In this document: piece after piece, positions 50,191 to 59,945 of the stretch | Position numbering within the stretch: position 1 is the stretch's first letter | How the letters are laid out: the number at the start of each line of letters is the position of its first letter | Source: Opitutaceae bacterium TAV5 | Lineage (GTDB): Bacteria; Verrucomicrobiota; Verrucomicrobiia; Opitutales; Opitutaceae | Length of the DNA stretch: 64,000 bases | NCBI GenBank assembly: GCA_000242935.3 | Contig: CP007053.1 | Coordinates: forward strand, 6,991,001-7,055,000 | Reading direction: 5' to 3' | Translations under genes and position numbers: made by a program | The notes under the pieces: generated by a model | What the model was told of the DNA's origin: nothing | Seen by the model: the letters and a program-made list of their open reading frames with translations, nothing else | Databases searched by the model: none

Positions 50191-51960
50191 TCACACTTTC
50201 CATACCGGTTTTTCCGCAAGCGGGTCAACATGCACGAGCGTGGAGCCGCCAGCACCGGGCCATGTCATTTGCCAGGCATCGTCATTGGCCATACGGATGC
50301 CTCCGTCTCCTCGCTGACCGGAAGGACGCAGCGCGGGCAGTGTGGGCACGTCACGTCCCCAGCAGATCATCCAGACACAGGCAGCGCGCTCCTGCTGTTT
50401 CAGCATGCTCTCCGTCCAGATGGCTTCCCATACGACTTCACCAGATTCGCGCCAGAGCCGCGGGCGCACGCCCGAACCGAGCGGCAGGAAAAATACGGTC
50501 ACCGGCTCGCCGCCGGCTTCGAACAGAAGGCGCGAGGCGTCCATGCCGAGCTCTTCCCGAACGATGGTGAAATCAGACCCCGTCAACACGAGCTGGTCCG
50601 CGAGCAGGTCCCACGAACGTGAAAGGGCCGGCATGCGACGCAGGATACAGGCGTCGGGGCCGTCTTGCAGGGAATCGGTCAGACCGACGACAGGGGGAAC
50701 GATGACATCGGTAAGGGCGTTTTTCAGGTACGCAGTCTGTCTGTCGCGTGCGGGATGGAAACGGTCGACGCCACCCTCGCGGGTGTGCCAGCGCAGGAAG
50801 CCCCATCCGTCGCCCCGCGTGGCGAAGGCGACGGGCATCGACTGCCAGGAAAGTCCCCATGCTGCGTGGTCGCTTCGCGGCATCATCGGATAGCGCGACA
50901 TCGTGCCGAGCCGACTGTGGTTCACGGGCGATATCCACGCACGGGCGACCGTGCCGCCGTGGCAGGGAATCTCGATGCGTTCGCGCCCCGGCTGACGCGG
51001 GCCGGCAAGGGCATGCCAGCCGAGTTCGTTAAAGAGGTGGCCAAAGTAAAAGTGTGTGTTGCGCGGCATGCGTTGCGAATCCGTCTGGCTGACCCAAGGG
51101 CGGATGGTGTCGCGCCAGGGATGGAGGACGGGGCGGGAAGCGAAGGCGTAGGTGCGGATTGCCGGGACGCGTACGTCGTTGCCGTAGGCATCCTCGATGG
51201 CGAGGAGCTGGCGAAGGAGGCGCGTATAGTGTTCGCGAACGGATTCGGGCAAGCGACGGGAAAGGAGGAGCAAGGCGGAAAGTTCGTTGAAAAGAATTCC
51301 CGTGTAGCCATCGCTCAGATGCTCGCCCCAGCCCCAATGGTGCTCTGTCCAGTATCGGGCGGCGGCTTCCAGGGCTGCGATCAGCCGGGTCGCAGGAGGA
51401 TGACCGGGAGCAGCCGTTTGTTCGTGGAGAAGCCACGCACAGACAAGATCGCCAAGGTATTTGTTCGGATAGTACGGGATGGCGACCGCACTCTCGCGCT
51501 CGAACCAGAAAAAAAGGTCGGCGAGCATGAGGTCGAGTTCGGCGAGAGCACCGGAGTCGAGTTGGTCGCGATACGCGGCGGAGAGGACGATGAGGTTGAG
51601 GCCGACGAAAAAGGCGGCGTTGGTATCAACGGGATGCGGCTCCTCGGCGAACCACTTGAAACAGCCATGTCGCTGCGATCCATCCAGCCATTGCAGGCGT
51701 CGGATACCGGCGAGGATGCCTGAAACAGGCAACTCGTGCAGAGCACCGAGTTGCGCAGCAATCACCAGCCGACAGGCCCCCATCACGCCGGAATGCACAT
51801 GCAGATGCTCTACAACAGGTCGGGTATGGCCAGCCTGTCGCAGCGTCCAGAGGCCGAGCTCGTGGTTGAACGCTTCGGGAAACGCGATGCGTTGCGGACG
51901 TCGTAAAACGGGAGGCTCAGCCGTCGTTTGCATGGAGATGTGAACAAGATGCCAACTCAA
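50191..51960 (-). CDS. Cytoplasmic protein with alpha/alpha-toroid-like fold, possible glycan lyase or hydrolase
   Basis: 589 residues (580 from the alternative ATG at 51933); no signal peptide. The first 300 residues are helical and aromatic, with TNAAFFVGLNLIVLSAAYRD, YWTEHHWGWGEHLSDGYTGILFNELSALLLLSR and HWGWGEHLSDGY suggestive of an (alpha/alpha)6 barrel. The second half is beta-rich (VARAWISPVNHSRLGTMSRYPMMPRSDHAAWGLSWQSMPVAFA). This layout resembles polysaccharide lyases or GH families with heparinase II-like beta domains, but I find no diagnostic motif. The start overlaps the stop of the upstream 1262-residue glycosidase, so it is the last gene of the locus C operon. Confidence 0.75.
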   Translation of the reverse strand: MSWHLVHISMQTTAEPPVLRRPQRIAFPEAFNHELGLWTLRQAGHTRPVVEHLHVHSGVMGACRLVIAAQLGALHELPVSGILAGIRRLQWLDGSQRHGCFKWFAEEPHPVDTNAAFFVGLNLIVLSAAYRDQLDSGALAELDLMLADLFFWFERESAVAIPYYPNKYLGDLVCAWLLHEQTAAPGHPPATRLIAALEAAARYWTEHHWGWGEHLSDGYTGILFNELSALLLLSRRLPESVREHYTRLLRQLLAIEDAYGNDVRVPAIRTYAFASRPVLHPWRDTIRPWVSQTDSQRMPRNTHFYFGHLFNELGWHALAGPRQPGRERIEIPCHGGTVARAWISPVNHSRLGTMSRYPMMPRSDHAAWGLSWQSMPVAFATRGDGWGFLRWHTREGGVDRFHPARDRQTAYLKNALTDVIVPPVVGLTDSLQDGPDACILRRMPALSRSWDLLADQLVLTGSDFTIVREELGMDASRLLFEAGGEPVTVFFLPLGSGVRPRLWRESGEVVWEAIWTESMLKQQERAACVWMICWGRDVPTLPALRPSGQRGDGGIRMANDDAWQMTWPGAGGSTLVHVDPLAEKPVWKV

Positions 51961-54900
51961 AAGCTGCCACGCAGGTATTGGGGAAGCGGGCTGACCTTGA
52001 GCGTGACCTTGCCCGCAACGGGGACAAGATTCTGCTCGCGTCCGTAGATATCGGTCAGCGTGATCAGGCTACCGGTGACAGGAAGGGTCAGAACGATTTC
52101 GCCTGCGGACCTCCAGATGACGACGGTCTCGGGCCGACCAGGATCGGCATTGGTGACACGAATGTGGCTCACTCCCGACGGGAGACCGGTGAGCGCCGGG
52201 AGTTTGTTGCGGCCATCGAGCAGATGACTGGCGATATTGGCCGCGTTGACGATCGGAAGCGGATCGCCGTGAAGGCTGTCGAATCCGAGTCCGGCGCTGT
52301 TGTAGTCAGGTCCTCCATACGGGACCAGGTAACTGAGTCCGATCACCGGAGCGACGGGAGCATCGCGCCAGTTCACTCCCCAGGCCAGCTGTTTGACCAG
52401 ATCACCCGCGTGACCGAGGGCACCGCCGTTATTGAGTGCGCGGGGCGAGGAAATTTCTCCATAAATGAGAGGACCGGTGTAGCCTGCGGCGAGAAGCATG
52501 GAACGGCCTTCACCCAAGGAAGGATACAGTGAAGCGTCTCCGGGTTCGGGCGCCTTGTTCGGATGCGTATGCACATCGACAATGTCAGGAACCGCGAGAT
52601 AGCCGGCGTCGATCAGATCCCGGGCATGGCTTTGGGCCACGAGAGACGAACTGATATAAAGCGCGGAAGGATCGGCCGCCTTGAGGCCAGCGATAATCTG
52701 CCGGGCGGCGGCGACATAAAGTTCGGCACCGCGCGGGCCAAGGTCGGCCGCGATATCTATCTCGTTGGATCCACCCCAAACGGAAATCCGGGAGCGATAG
52801 CGGTCGGCAAGTCCGTGACCGTAGTTATAGAATGTGTCGTTCCAGGCAGCCGTTCCATATGCAGGCAATGAACCGCCGATGCCGGGCAACTTCAGATTAT
52901 CCGCCACACTGTCATAAAAACCCTCGAGCGCATCGCCGTAAACAACGACGCCGGCTGTGGCCGCCTCGACAAGAGTCGCGTCGAGCGTTGCCGATGCGTC
53001 GACAGTGACATGGCCTGCGCCGTCGTGGCTGGCCTTCCAGACACCCCAGCTCGCGACGAGTTTTTGCTGCGCAATGATGCCCACACGTTCCAGCCACCGC
53101 CAGCGTTGGGGTGCACGTGTGGCGTTGGAAAGCAGCCAGTGGCCTTCGGCACCGAGCAGGCGGTGCTTCTGATCGGCAGCAACATCCACCGGGCCGGGAA
53201 TGACTGAAAACGCGTGCTCGTAATCGCGGGCGAGGACCCGGTCGGAGGAATCAAGTATTTCAGAAAACACTACGTAATGGCCAAGAGGAAACCCTGCGAA
53301 TGACAGTGAGAGCGGCGCCGTGATGACGCCTTCCTCCGGGCCGCCGAAGGTAACCGCGAAAGTCTGTGCCGCGATCTCTGTGCCGGCATCGTCAATTACC
53401 CGCAACCGGACTCTGGCAGGAGCGTAAGCTTGCCAGGAACCGGAGGGTACGGTCGTCCAGGAGGGAGATCCGGAGCCTGCCAGGGCAGGATCGGTCGAAT
53501 AGACCCAGGGATAGCCCGAAAAGGATTTGGTGCGGCGGATGGCCGGCTCCTGGTAATTGGCGGCAGTGCCGAGGGCGACCTTGAGCGTATAGTCGAGATT
53601 GACGGTCATGCTCGCAGCGGTCCCGAGTGTGAAAACCGGCGTGTCACCATCTGTACGGGCAAGGCTGGAAAGATAGCGGAAGGCCTGACCATCATCCGTA
53701 ACGAGCACCTTGCGCCCGGGATCAGTCAGGCCTGACTCTATCGTGGTCGTGACTCCGGCCAGCGACGCGCGGAACAGCCATCCGGTACTCAACGAATCAC
53801 CTGCCGAAGTGGCCGGACTGCGGACTCTGGCCATGAGACGATTCCACCCGGGCTGAAGTGTGATCGTGGCTCCGGGTCGGACGGGCTCGCCGTTCAGCCA
53901 CAACGCAGGCGCATAAGGAGATGATTGCACGCGCAGGATAGCCGTGGCGGGGATTGTATCACTCGCCTTCAGATAGGTGTGCAGGTAATTGACCATGCCG
54001 GCCCAGTCGTGATCGCCAGCCAGGCTGGATTCGACGACACGAGGGAAACGGGTGTCGTCTAGAAAATCGAGCCAGCCATCGGATTCGGCCGAAACGGCCC
54101 GCCACTCGACCATTCCCCGGCCTCCGTGGGCCGAGTTGATCTCGATGTCGCCGGGTTGCGGATGCATGGCGCCTTCGGCATCAAACCGGATGACACCCAG
54201 GCCCGCGCGGCCCCAGAACGGTCCGCATTCCGCCCAGGCAAGAAGTGGCAAATCGCGGTTGAAGGAAACCCGGATGTTATCGAAACGAAAATCGGCCTGA
54301 GATCCCTGAAGCTTGATTTCGTTGAACCAAAACGTGACCGGCGCGGAATCTTCCACGGTGGCCGCTACTCCGTCATGTTCGAGGGTGACGGCGAGCCTGT
54401 CTTCGGCCAGTCGGGTAAGAACAAGAGCGACATGATGAGGGATGTTATCCGTCTCCATGGCATAGGGTCCGGCAAGACCCGAGAGAGTCGCAGGCGAACC
54501 GCCACCGGGAGACTGACGCTGGAGAGAAGCACCGGAGGCACCGGAGTATTTGACCAGCATGTAGCCGCCGTCATCGGCCACGCTGCTGGATGAGACGCCA
54601 AATTCGTTGGTGCTGATGGCGGTGCCATTGTCGTCGTAAAGACCGACGATGAAAGCGCGGTTGAGAGTGCCGGCCAGCCGGACATCCAGCTCGATGCGAA
54701 TGGAATCCCCGGGTTGCGCGAGTTCGACTCCGCCTCCCGGCAGGGAACCATAAGCGATCGTGTTGGAGGCCGATCCGACAGGATTACGCATGACGAAACC
54801 GGCCAGAGGAGCCGTATTATCCGTGGTCAGTGTGTAGGCTGTGCCCGCAGCGGAAGAGTTCCAGAAATACCAGGCGGTGTCGTTTTCTCCGACCGCGGTC

Positions 54901-55745
54901 CCATTGCCGAAAGAACCATCGAGGAATTGTTCGTCCAGGACGGAATTCAGGATGTTACCCCTGGTGACCACGATATTATCGAAACGATAATCGATCTGGG
55001 AGGCCTGCAGCCTGATCTCGTCAAAAGTGAAGGTAACCGGTGAAAAATCTTCGACGATGTTGACAACGCCATCATGTGAAAAAGCGATCTCCAGTTTGTT
55101 CAACGCGGTGCGGGTGATCTGCAATGCAAGCCAGTGCGGAGAGCCATCGGTATCGGCGGCAAATGGACCGGAAAGCGAACCGAGCGTGGTTGTGCCGCCG
55201 CCCGCTATCACCTGACGCAGAGCGACCGCCCGGGAGGCGCCGGTGTATTTGCGCACGGAGTAGCCGCCGTCATCCAGAACCCGGCTGTCAGCAGATCCGA
55301 ATTCGTTGCCGATGATTGGCGTGCCGTTGGCATTAAAAAGACCGAGGAAGAGAGCACTGTCCGTGAGTCCGGCGGCGCGGCCATCCAGTTCGAGACGGAT
55401 GAAGTCTCCCACACGAGCGAGCGTAACGGCCCCGCCCGGGAACGCCGCATAGGCCACGGTGTTCGCTGCACTGCCGTTGGGGTTGCGCATGACAGATCCG
55501 GACAATGGCGCCGTGTTATCGGTAATCAGGGTATAGGCGGAACCACCCGCGGAAGCGTTCCAGAAATACCAGGAGGTATCGATCTCGGCCGGATTCGTAC
55601 CGTTGGCAAACGTGCCATCGAGAAACTGCTCGTCGATAAGGGTAGTCGTAGCCTGGATTCGGGTATATGCGGATACAAGCGTGATCAGGAAGGCTGCGGC
55701 AAGGGCCGCGTATGGAATATGGCGGGGATGGGTGCCTGTGTTCAT
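51957..55745 (-). CDS. 1262-residue secreted clan GH-A glycosidase with tandem-duplicated N-terminal domains
   Basis: Signal peptide to about 33. Two N-terminal domains (about 35-265 and 270-500) are close copies: LIDEQFLDGTFANGTNPAEIDTSWYFWNAS against VLDEQFLDGSFGNGTAVGENDTAWYFWNSS, both with AYTL.TDNTAPL. They are paralogous to the PEP-CTERM proteins of loci B and C. A middle beta region (about 500-860) precedes a GH-A-like barrel with a probable acid/base E in ISVWGGSNEIDIAADLGPRG and nucleophile E in GPLIYGEISSPRALN. No C-terminal anchor. The last four bases overlap the next gene. Confidence 0.85.
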   Translation of the reverse strand: MNTGTHPRHIPYAALAAAFLITLVSAYTRIQATTTLIDEQFLDGTFANGTNPAEIDTSWYFWNASAGGSAYTLITDNTAPLSGSVMRNPNGSAANTVAYAAFPGGAVTLARVGDFIRLELDGRAAGLTDSALFLGLFNANGTPIIGNEFGSADSRVLDDGGYSVRKYTGASRAVALRQVIAGGGTTTLGSLSGPFAADTDGSPHWLALQITRTALNKLEIAFSHDGVVNIVEDFSPVTFTFDEIRLQASQIDYRFDNIVVTRGNILNSVLDEQFLDGSFGNGTAVGENDTAWYFWNSSAAGTAYTLTTDNTAPLAGFVMRNPVGSASNTIAYGSLPGGGVELAQPGDSIRIELDVRLAGTLNRAFIVGLYDDNGTAISTNEFGVSSSSVADDGGYMLVKYSGASGASLQRQSPGGGSPATLSGLAGPYAMETDNIPHHVALVLTRLAEDRLAVTLEHDGVAATVEDSAPVTFWFNEIKLQGSQADFRFDNIRVSFNRDLPLLAWAECGPFWGRAGLGVIRFDAEGAMHPQPGDIEINSAHGGRGMVEWRAVSAESDGWLDFLDDTRFPRVVESSLAGDHDWAGMVNYLHTYLKASDTIPATAILRVQSSPYAPALWLNGEPVRPGATITLQPGWNRLMARVRSPATSAGDSLSTGWLFRASLAGVTTTIESGLTDPGRKVLVTDDGQAFRYLSSLARTDGDTPVFTLGTAASMTVNLDYTLKVALGTAANYQEPAIRRTKSFSGYPWVYSTDPALAGSGSPSWTTVPSGSWQAYAPARVRLRVIDDAGTEIAAQTFAVTFGGPEEGVITAPLSLSFAGFPLGHYVVFSEILDSSDRVLARDYEHAFSVIPGPVDVAADQKHRLLGAEGHWLLSNATRAPQRWRWLERVGIIAQQKLVASWGVWKASHDGAGHVTVDASATLDATLVEAATAGVVVYGDALEGFYDSVADNLKLPGIGGSLPAYGTAAWNDTFYNYGHGLADRYRSRISVWGGSNEIDIAADLGPRGAELYVAAARQIIAGLKAADPSALYISSSLVAQSHARDLIDAGYLAVPDIVDVHTHPNKAPEPGDASLYPSLGEGRSMLLAAGYTGPLIYGEISSPRALNNGGALGHAGDLVKQLAWGVNWRDAPVAPVIGLSYLVPYGGPDYNSAGLGFDSLHGDPLPIVNAANIASHLLDGRNKLPALTGLPSGVSHIRVTNADPGRPETVVIWRSAGEIVLTLPVTGSLITLTDIYGREQNLVPVAGKVTLKVSPLPQYLRGSF

Positions 55746-55767
55746 GGGGAGAAAACAACGAGCCGGA

Positions 55768-58700
55768 TCAGAAGCGCGTAAGCCGTTCGTAATTGTCCCG
55801 GGTGAGCAGGTAAACGGGACTGTCCGTCAGCGCCAGAGTGAGCGTGCCGTCGGGAGCGAAGGCATCGGCGGACAGGTCGGTCACGCGGCCGACAACATCA
55901 ACGAGCACGAAGGGGCCTTTTTCGCCGGGACGATATTTGAGCGTGGCCGGGCGGGTTGTGTCGGTGCTCCAGACCATGAGCGTGGGTCCGAAGCGGGCAG
56001 CCTGTATCGTTTTTTCGGTTACGACTCGTTTGTAGTCAAAACCGTCGATGAGAGCGCTGGCGGTATAGAGGGCCGCTTCGGCGGGCATGTGGCCGTTTTC
56101 GATGTCGGAGATGTAGTAGCGGTTTTCGCCGCGGCTGTACCGCCAGGGAACAAGGAACCCGACCTTCTGGAAGTCGTCCCGGCTGAGCACGCAGGCGGCA
56201 ATTTTGGCGATCGTGGCAGCCTGCCAGCGGCGGGCGTCGTGACCATGACCGGAGCGTGCGCCGGTCTCTCCGATCCAGAAGGGCCTGGTGTTTTTGAGGC
56301 CGAGTTTCTTGTAAACCTTCAACACACCGAGTTCGGTCTCGTTGGGACTATTGGACATGCTGCCTTCAAGGACGGGCGGTTTTTGCGGATAACAATGCAC
56401 ATCCCATGCATCGTGATAGTCTGCCAACCCGAGCTTGAGGCATGCTTCGAACCACGAATCGGAGGCCGGCCGCACAAGGCTGGCGCCGATCATGAACGCC
56501 GAGGGGTTTTGTTTTTTGATGATTTCGTAATCCTGTTTGGCCTTGGCGACCCAGGCGGCAGGCGTGCCACGCTGGGCAGGATGAATGTCCACTTCGTTGA
56601 AGGCTTTCCATGTGGTGACAAGCGGGGTGGTTTCCTTGACGTAGGCGCGCAGGTAGTCGGGATCGCGATGAGTCCAGGTATCGGCGATCACGTCGAGACC
56701 ACGGTCGCGGGCCTGTTGGTAAAAATCGGGAGCGCGTCCGTTGTGGCCACCTATGTTGCGGAGAATGCCGATGCGCTCCATGTAGGGGAAAAAGAGGGTT
56801 CGATAACGCTCCTGACCGGCCATGAAATAATAGGTGACTGACATCTTTTTGGCATCCTTGCGTTCGCGTTGGGCGGCAGTTCCCCGAATGACACTGAATC
56901 CGTCGGGAGGATACGAATGAACAGGGTTTCCGTCCGTGTCGAAAATGCGAAGGTGCGTGGCGTAGTAACCGCTGGAGACCGGGGCGGATCCGAGATCGAA
57001 GGTAGTGCGTCCGGGCAGCGTGAAAGATCGGGTACGGCGCAGGATTTCCTTGCCGTCATAGTCGGTGAGGATGAGTTCCAGCCGGCCGGCGGGTTGTCGG
57101 GGAAACGGCTCGATCGTCTGGCCGAGGAGATCGCCGGAAGCGAGGTCGACATCGATGGCGAGAGGGGCGCCGGGAGAAACAAGATTGAAGGGAGCACTCG
57201 TGTAAACGCGGGGTATAAACCGGCTGGCAACGTCACGGGAAATTTGCGCGGGGGAAGGATCGGAGATGGTGGTTCGAATATCGGCAAGAGATGCCTGCGA
57301 ACCCGAAAAACGGGCGGTAAAGGCGAAGTTTTCGCCTTTGCGCTGTTGCATGACGAGTTTGACGAGAAGCCGGTTCCAGCCCGCATCGAGTTTCAGCGCA
57401 GCGACGTGGGCAGTATCTCCTCGTATCCGCCGGATAACGACGGTTCCTCCCTGATCGTTGCGGCCGGTTTCTTCGATTTCGTCGTTTCCGGATGCGACGG
57501 TAGAGTCCCGTTTCCAGTCGAGCGAGCGACCGTTGAGCCAGCCACTGATCCTGGAACCGGTTTGTGATATACGAAGAGCGATCTCTACCGGGTTCGGCGT
57601 GTGGACATAAAGATGCGCATACGCAGCGCCTTTGGCCCAGGCGTAATCGCGGGAGAGGGTTTCGATGAGAATACGATGGTCATCGGCGGCACCCGGCTGG
57701 TGAGGCGTCCAGCGGGCATACCAGGCACTGTCCCAGTAGGTAACGATTTGCGGAGCGCCAGGAACCGGGCGAACCTGGGCTTCATAATCCAGACCCCAAA
57801 GAGAAAGGCCGGCAGGGCCGGCCCAGGTTCCCAGTGTCAGCCAGTGCGCCGGCGTATCGCGGGCGGGTCCGCCGAGAGGCTCACCGGGAGGAGCCGCAGA
57901 CGATGCGGCAGGAACGGATGCAGTGGAGGGGATGACAAAGGGAGCAAGGGGCAGGACGTTGGCGCCCTGGGGCGCCGGATCGTTGAGCGCCACGAGAATG
58001 GTTTTGGCGGTGGCGGTATCGAAAGGAGACGTCCACAGAGCGAGGATTTCCTGCCGGGAGGAAGTGAGAACGAGAGCGGGAAGCTTAGCTTCGGGGATGC
58101 CGAGTTCCCGGGCAATGTCCGATGAAGAACGCTCGGCAATGAGCGTTTCGGCGGCCGTTGGCGGCTGGCGGCTGGCGGGACGCCTGTCCGCGGAAGGCGA
58201 AGGGAGGGTGTAGGGAACAATCTCGAGTGACGTGCGACTCGCAGCAGGTGTGGTGGCTGCAGAGGCCAGCAGGTCGTAGAAGGCTGCGGTGTCAGCCGTA
58301 GTGGCGCTTTCGAGAACGATGAGGCGAGCCTGAGGCCTTTCGGGGCGCCAGAGAGCGGATACCCGTGCCCCTGCCGGTGGGGCAGGAACGGAAGGGGATG
58401 CTGTTGCCACCCTGATACCTCCGATCTGCCAGCGGGCGGGAGAGGTGCCGGGGGAAACCGCGAGGAAAAAACCGATGCCGGTGCGGTTCCAGTCGGGCAT
58501 ATCATCCACGTTTTCGGATGTGGAAGAACGGAGGGGCTGGTCGCGCGCAACCGGGGTGTCAATGTCGTCACAATAGTAATCGAAGGTGCGGGTGGCGGTG
58601 TTGACTTCGATTTTGAAGTGACGCCACCCGGGTGCGGCTTTTCCGAGGACGGTTTTCCCGTGACGGACTTCACCGCTGGAGGGAAACTCGAGGCGGAGAA

Positions 58701-59124
58701 GAAGCGCCTTGTAGTCGTTGGCCCTTGAGCCAACGCGACCCCAAAGCTCCATGCTCGGGTTGTAGACGCCAGCCTGGATATCGGCACTCCATGCCACCGA
58801 AAAACGCCCCTCGCCGACGCGGATTGCCCGACTGCGAATGTAGGAGGCCTTGCCACGGTCAGCGGACGTGGCGGTCTCGCCCAGGACGAAGGCTGCGACA
58901 TTGCCGGGAGGGGCGCCGGCGGCATTTTCGGCAGGACCGGCGGTGATCGCCATCCGGTCTTTCATATGGGTGTAAGCCGTCAGCCAGTCGGGATAGCCGA
59001 CTTTGTTGCCGGTGAACGAGGGTTCGAAAACGACTGCATCCGCGGCAAACAGGGTGCTGCTCACGAGGGCGAAGGTCGAGGAGACAAGGATGGCGGCGAA
59101 TGAAATCCGTATTCTTTTTAACAT
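55768..59124 (-). CDS. 1118-residue secreted clan GH-A glycosidase
   Basis: Signal peptide MLKRIRISFAAILVSSTFALVSSTLFAAD. A beta-sandwich N-terminus (VVFEPSFTGNKVGYPDWLTAYTHMKDRMAITAG, EGRFSVAWSADIQAGVYNP) is followed by a linker region and a jelly roll with NPVEIALRISQTGSRISGWLNG. The C-terminal barrel has probable acid/base E in TTWKAFNEVDIHPAQRGTPA, nucleophile E in RPFWIGETGARSGHGHDARRW, and DYHDAWDVHCYPQKPP between them. Same general architecture as the gene at 51957 and 22 bp upstream of it. Family not assigned; the substrate presumably matches the other locus C enzymes. Confidence 0.85.
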   Translation of the reverse strand: MLKRIRISFAAILVSSTFALVSSTLFAADAVVFEPSFTGNKVGYPDWLTAYTHMKDRMAITAGPAENAAGAPPGNVAAFVLGETATSADRGKASYIRSRAIRVGEGRFSVAWSADIQAGVYNPSMELWGRVGSRANDYKALLLRLEFPSSGEVRHGKTVLGKAAPGWRHFKIEVNTATRTFDYYCDDIDTPVARDQPLRSSTSENVDDMPDWNRTGIGFFLAVSPGTSPARWQIGGIRVATASPSVPAPPAGARVSALWRPERPQARLIVLESATTADTAAFYDLLASAATTPAASRTSLEIVPYTLPSPSADRRPASRQPPTAAETLIAERSSSDIARELGIPEAKLPALVLTSSRQEILALWTSPFDTATAKTILVALNDPAPQGANVLPLAPFVIPSTASVPAASSAAPPGEPLGGPARDTPAHWLTLGTWAGPAGLSLWGLDYEAQVRPVPGAPQIVTYWDSAWYARWTPHQPGAADDHRILIETLSRDYAWAKGAAYAHLYVHTPNPVEIALRISQTGSRISGWLNGRSLDWKRDSTVASGNDEIEETGRNDQGGTVVIRRIRGDTAHVAALKLDAGWNRLLVKLVMQQRKGENFAFTARFSGSQASLADIRTTISDPSPAQISRDVASRFIPRVYTSAPFNLVSPGAPLAIDVDLASGDLLGQTIEPFPRQPAGRLELILTDYDGKEILRRTRSFTLPGRTTFDLGSAPVSSGYYATHLRIFDTDGNPVHSYPPDGFSVIRGTAAQRERKDAKKMSVTYYFMAGQERYRTLFFPYMERIGILRNIGGHNGRAPDFYQQARDRGLDVIADTWTHRDPDYLRAYVKETTPLVTTWKAFNEVDIHPAQRGTPAAWVAKAKQDYEIIKKQNPSAFMIGASLVRPASDSWFEACLKLGLADYHDAWDVHCYPQKPPVLEGSMSNSPNETELGVLKVYKKLGLKNTRPFWIGETGARSGHGHDARRWQAATIAKIAACVLSRDDFQKVGFLVPWRYSRGENRYYISDIENGHMPAEAALYTASALIDGFDYKRVVTEKTIQAARFGPTLMVWSTDTTRPATLKYRPGEKGPFVLVDVVGRVTDLSADAFAPDGTLTLALTDSPVYLLTRDNYERLTRF

Positions 59125-59183
59125 GACAATACAGCAGGAGCCGGGGCGAAGTTTTATGCTGAGGGGCCAAGAGCCGGTAGTGG

Positions 59184-59861
59184 TCAGCGTTGTTCGTATT
59201 TCACATGACCGTCGAGATACGCGTAGACGGTTTTGTATTTCTTGCCCGTGGGCACCGCGTAGTTTTCCTTCGAATCCTCGTGATTGCCGTAATAGTCACG
59301 AAGCCAGGGTTTGGTGCTGATGAGTTCATAAACGCTGTCCAGAGCGAGACCGGAGGTCGTCACCGCAGGATTCATGTACTGACCCATATAAAAATAGTAG
59401 CAGGTGGCGCCATGGCCACTGATGGTAAGCGTGACGTCGGTCGTCACCGGACAATACCAGGGCGTCTGATAGCGATCGGGGATTGGCGTGCTCCAGGCAA
59501 CCCACTTGGCCCGTCGGACCCCGTAGGGTTCAAGAAGCTTTGTAAGGTAGCCGGTGGTATTGATGGAGGATTGGTCTCCCTGAATAGTACCGGAACCGTT
59601 TGTACCGCTCGGCCGGTAATAGAGTTTCCCGCGGTTGTCGTTGAGATATTGAAGATAGCCGATGGTGATCTGCCGGTGATTGCTCAGACAGGTGGAGACC
59701 TTGGCCTTTCGTCTGACACTCCCCACGACAGGGATGAGAATGCCCGCCAGGATGCCGATGATGGCGATGACAGTGAGGAGTTCGATCAGGGTGAAACCGT
59801 GCCGGAAGCGGATGCAGGGGCCGCTGGCAAGGGAGCGGATATCGGAACGTACTGTGTTCAT
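59184..59861 (-). CDS. Prepilin-like protein (locus C), H-X9-DG variant without the His
   Basis: 225 residues. Leader to GFRHG, then [62 protein letters not shown]. The C-terminus ends YKTVYAYLDGHVKYEQR: DGHV is kept, but the residue ten before the Asp is Lys instead of His. The RFRHGFTLIE cleavage site is standard. It occupies the same place, between PEP-CTERM gene and glycosidases, as the locus A and B homologues. Function unknown. Confidence 0.9.
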   Translation of the reverse strand: MNTVRSDIRSLASGPCIRFRHGFTLIELLTVIAIIGILAGILIPVVGSVRRKAKVSTCLSNHRQITIGYLQYLNDNRGKLYYRPSGTNGSGTIQGDQSSINTTGYLTKLLEPYGVRRAKWVAWSTPIPDRYQTPWYCPVTTDVTLTISGHGATCYYFYMGQYMNPAVTTSGLALDSVYELISTKPWLRDYYGNHEDSKENYAVPTGKKYKTVYAYLDGHVKYEQR

Positions 59862-59945
59862 ATGGGGAGGGGGAGTGTTGGTATTTGCAGCGGCATCAGA
59901 TATCGATGCCGCCAGGTTTGTGCAACCAAACGGATGGAGCAGGCT

